Of a stretch of DNA of 5,683 nt, positions 4,755 to 5,683 are shown in pieces. Each line of letters begins with the position of its first letter. The stretch's first letter is position 1. The stretch covers positions 1 through 5,683 of the forward strand of contig JAIXZQ010000115.1 of assembly GCA_027489475.1 (NCBI GenBank), written 5' to 3'. Position numbers and translations under genes: made by a program. The notes under the pieces were generated by a model, which was not told the origin of the DNA, did no database searches, and saw only the letters and a program-made list of their open reading frames with translations. This stretch comes from Methylophilus sp. (lineage in GTDB: Bacteria > Pseudomonadota > Gammaproteobacteria > Burkholderiales > Methylophilaceae).

Positions 4755-4810
4755 GCCTCGTAAGGGCGATGGAAGTAACTCCGGCAGATGGCGCGATTTC
4801 GACGTCAGAT
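4755..4810 (+). other. attC site of cassette 3, short and degenerate (56 bp)
   Basis: It opens with GCCTCGT (4755-4761) straight after TGA and ends with GAC-GTCAGAT (core 4804-4810). The core departs from GTTRRRY at the third base (C for T), a position that is nearly invariant in active sites. Both arms resemble the cassette 1 site: AACTCCGGCAG (4777-4787) against AACTCCGGTAG there, and TGGCGCGATTTCGACGT against TGGCTCGCCTTCGACGT. It looks like that site with its apical hairpin deleted. An alternative closing core is GCTAGGC at 4816-4822. Pairing between arms is weak, so it may be a decayed site. Confidence 0.55.
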
Positions 4811-4840
4811 TTGATGCTAGGCATATTATAAATAAAATAT

Positions 4841-5290
4841 ATGAAAGACTATCTACTACGCAGCGAACAGGAAATACGTGCTCAATACACGACGGCTACG
4901 TCGTTCAGTAAGTTTCTCGGTAACGCTGAGACTGCTCTGTTTTCGTCGCTCCCTGACTACAACTTGATTTTTTACTTTGTCGCGGGTAATTGCGGCGGTC
5001 TTTTGATTAAGCGCAGGGGCCAAGGTTTGATTCCCGATCCAATGGTCGAGTCGTTTCTATACTTAAGTTTGAGGCCGGGGACTTGGAGTATTCACCCCTC
5101 TAGTTATCTGGACCTTAAAAAGACAAAATTAAAGGCAAGTAGGAATTGGGTGTTTTCAGTCCCTGAAAAAGGTGGCGATTTGAATTTAAAAGGTTTCGCC
5201 CAACACCAGTCCGTAGTCGGTCAATTGGTTATATGGGATCCATCTTGGATGCCTCCCTTGGACTCTATTGAGGCTAATCCTATAACATAA
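4841..5290 (+). CDS. Soluble protein of unknown function
   Basis: A 149-residue protein without signal peptide or membrane helix. It begins with a charged helix (MKDYLLRSEQEIRAQY), then NLIFYFVAGNCGGLLIKRRG (41-60), which looks like alternating strands with a glycine turn. SFLYLSLRPGTWSIHPSSYL (71-90), WVFSVPEKGGDL (103-114) and VVGQLVIWDPSWMPPLDS (125-142) continue as likely beta strands. I do not recognise any family or catalytic motif. The start is the first ATG after the core site. The 30-base leader (4811-4840) is very AT-rich and has no Shine-Dalgarno. It is the sole ORF of cassette 4, and its TAA is followed one base later by GCCTTGC. Confidence 0.75.
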   Translation: MKDYLLRSEQEIRAQYTTATSFSKFLGNAETALFSSLPDYNLIFYFVAGNCGGLLIKRRGQGLIPDPMVESFLYLSLRPGTWSIHPSSYLDLKKTKLKASRNWVFSVPEKGGDLNLKGFAQHQSVVGQLVIWDPSWMPPLDSIEANPIT

Positions 5291-5291
5291 A

Positions 5292-5427
5292 GCCTTGCAA
5301 GGGATGCCAGAAGAGAGGGCTGGGCCGAGTTTTGTTGCAGTGTAACAACCGCCAACCCACTGCGGGCCTGACCGCGCAGAACTCAAAGCCGGTTTCCGCT
5401 CAGACCATCGCCGTAAAACATGCAGGC
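5292..5427 (+). other. Candidate attC site of cassette 4 (weak)
   Basis: GCCTTGC begins one base after the stop codon and TGCAGGC (5421-5427) could close it by inverted pairing. Inside, GAGTT (5327-5331) pairs with AACTC (5380-5384), and GCAGTG (5337-5342) pairs with CACTGC (5358-5363), so the interval folds as a long imperfect stem. No GTTRRRY core is present; GTAAAAC at 5413-5419 is the nearest. It is either a diverged or dead site, or the true end of the array. Confidence 0.35.
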
Positions 5428-5468
5428 TTTCTTATTCTAGATCCTAAAACTAATCAAATATAAGCGCA

Positions 5469-5683
5469 ATGAAGACGACTATGAAGTGTTCGAACTGTGG
5501 CGCGGAGGTGTCGAACCTCACCATGGTGCATGGCAAAAAACAATGGCTGTGGATGCTGCCTATCATGCTCTTTAGTTTTTATCCCATTATGCGCATGTCT
5601 TTCCTGAAGCCCGATCATACGGAGCACTTGGCTATTAAGGATGCCGTGCGCGTGAATGCCGACCGAGACCTCAGAATCACGGG
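5469..5683 (+). CDS. CxxC / membrane-segment protein, N-terminal part (partial)
   Basis: The first 71 codons are in the window and the frame continues past its end. CSNCGAEV (residues 7-14) is one half of a zinc ribbon. Residues 26-41 (WLWMLPIMLFSFYPIM) form a hydrophobic helix, followed by charged residues and a probable strand start (RDLRITG). The order zinc knuckle, one membrane helix, extracytoplasmic domain is common in small bacterial envelope proteins. The C-terminal domain may be a beta-rich FxLYD-like module, but that lies outside the window. An in-frame ATG at 5481, just before the CxxC, is an alternative start; neither has a good Shine-Dalgarno. Orientation and base composition match the cassettes, so it may be cassette 5. 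Confidence 0.65.
   Translation, partial: MKTTMKCSNCGAEVSNLTMVHGKKQWLWMLPIMLFSFYPIMRMSFLKPDHTEHLAIKDAVRVNADRDLRIT

Larger units (their letters stand above)
2776..5427 (+). mobile_element. Integron gene-cassette array (four cassettes, no integrase in window)
   Basis: Four single-ORF units in the same orientation are separated by imperfect palindromes that carry integron-type core sites. Using the usual cut inside G^TTRRRY, cassette 1 is 2776-3605, cassette 2 is 3606-4320, cassette 3 is 4321-4804, and cassette 4 begins at 4805 and ends near 5421-5427 if the weak site there is genuine. The tight stop-to-site spacing, short 5' gaps, lack of functional relation between neighbours and lower GC than the flanking genes all fit integron cassettes. 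No tyrosine recombinase (IntI) is encoded in either strand of the window, so it is a cassette cluster without visible integrase (CALIN-like) or part of a longer array. Confidence 0.8.

Noticed and set aside
4811..4838. Cassette-borne promoter (TTGATG, 16 bp, TAAAAT)
   Set aside because: The boxes are imperfect, transcription would start on or after the ATG, and such matches are expected by chance in AT-rich DNA; kept only as a note in the findings.
1..5683. Integrase, transposase, tRNA or rRNA genes
   Set aside because: No frame shows tyrosine-recombinase or transposase motifs, and I saw no cloverleaf or rRNA-like sequence on either strand.

Overview
Organism. The left 2.3 kb is very GC-rich. 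It carries intergenic repeats of a style I associate with Verrucomicrobia (Opitutaceae-like): CCTGAAA heptads, 'CAATCCGTG-TTATCCGTG-CAATCCGTGG' triplets and a 'CTTTGCGCCCTTTGCGTTC' relic. One minus-strand gene (1874-2248) looks like a small protein family I remember from Verrucomicrobia and Planctomycetes. From about 2.3 kb rightward the DNA is visibly less GC-rich and looks acquired. The taxonomic call is an inference from style, not from a marker gene.

Layout. (1) 1-59: last 18 codons of a plus-strand gene. (2) 60-901: no gene. It holds a heptad repeat, a 35-bp inverted repeat pair around 251-376, and two long direct repeat copies (278-510 and 511-768) whose small hairpins keep their pairing through compensating changes. 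(3) 902-2248: two co-directional minus-strand genes, a two-membrane-segment coiled-coil protein downstream of a small helical protein. (4) 2249-2658: no gene, but unusually many hairpins, including two related about 42-bp stem-loops 126 bp apart. (5) 2659-5427: a tandem array of what look like integron gene cassettes, all on the plus strand, each a single ORF followed by an attC-like palindromic site. (6) 5469-5683: start of a plus-strand gene with a CxxC motif and a membrane segment, cut by the window edge and possibly a fifth cassette.

The array. Core sites preceded by GAC (GAC-GTTAGGC at 2775 and 3605, GAC-GTTGTGC at 4320, GAC-GTCAGAT at 4804) close sites that open with GCCT directly after a TGA stop codon. 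Cassette 1 encodes a winged-helix plus TIR-domain protein, a likely NAD-cleaving phage-defence effector. Cassette 2 encodes a secreted protein of unknown function. Cassette 3 encodes a small secreted protein resembling the SecD P1 head domain. Cassette 4 encodes a soluble protein I do not recognise. No integrase gene is visible, so within this window it is an integrase-less cassette cluster (CALIN-like) or the interior or end of a larger integron.

How the genes relate. The cassette genes share mobility rather than a pathway. The TIR protein is the member with the clearest predicted role. The two minus-strand genes probably form a host or prophage-derived transcription unit unrelated to the array.
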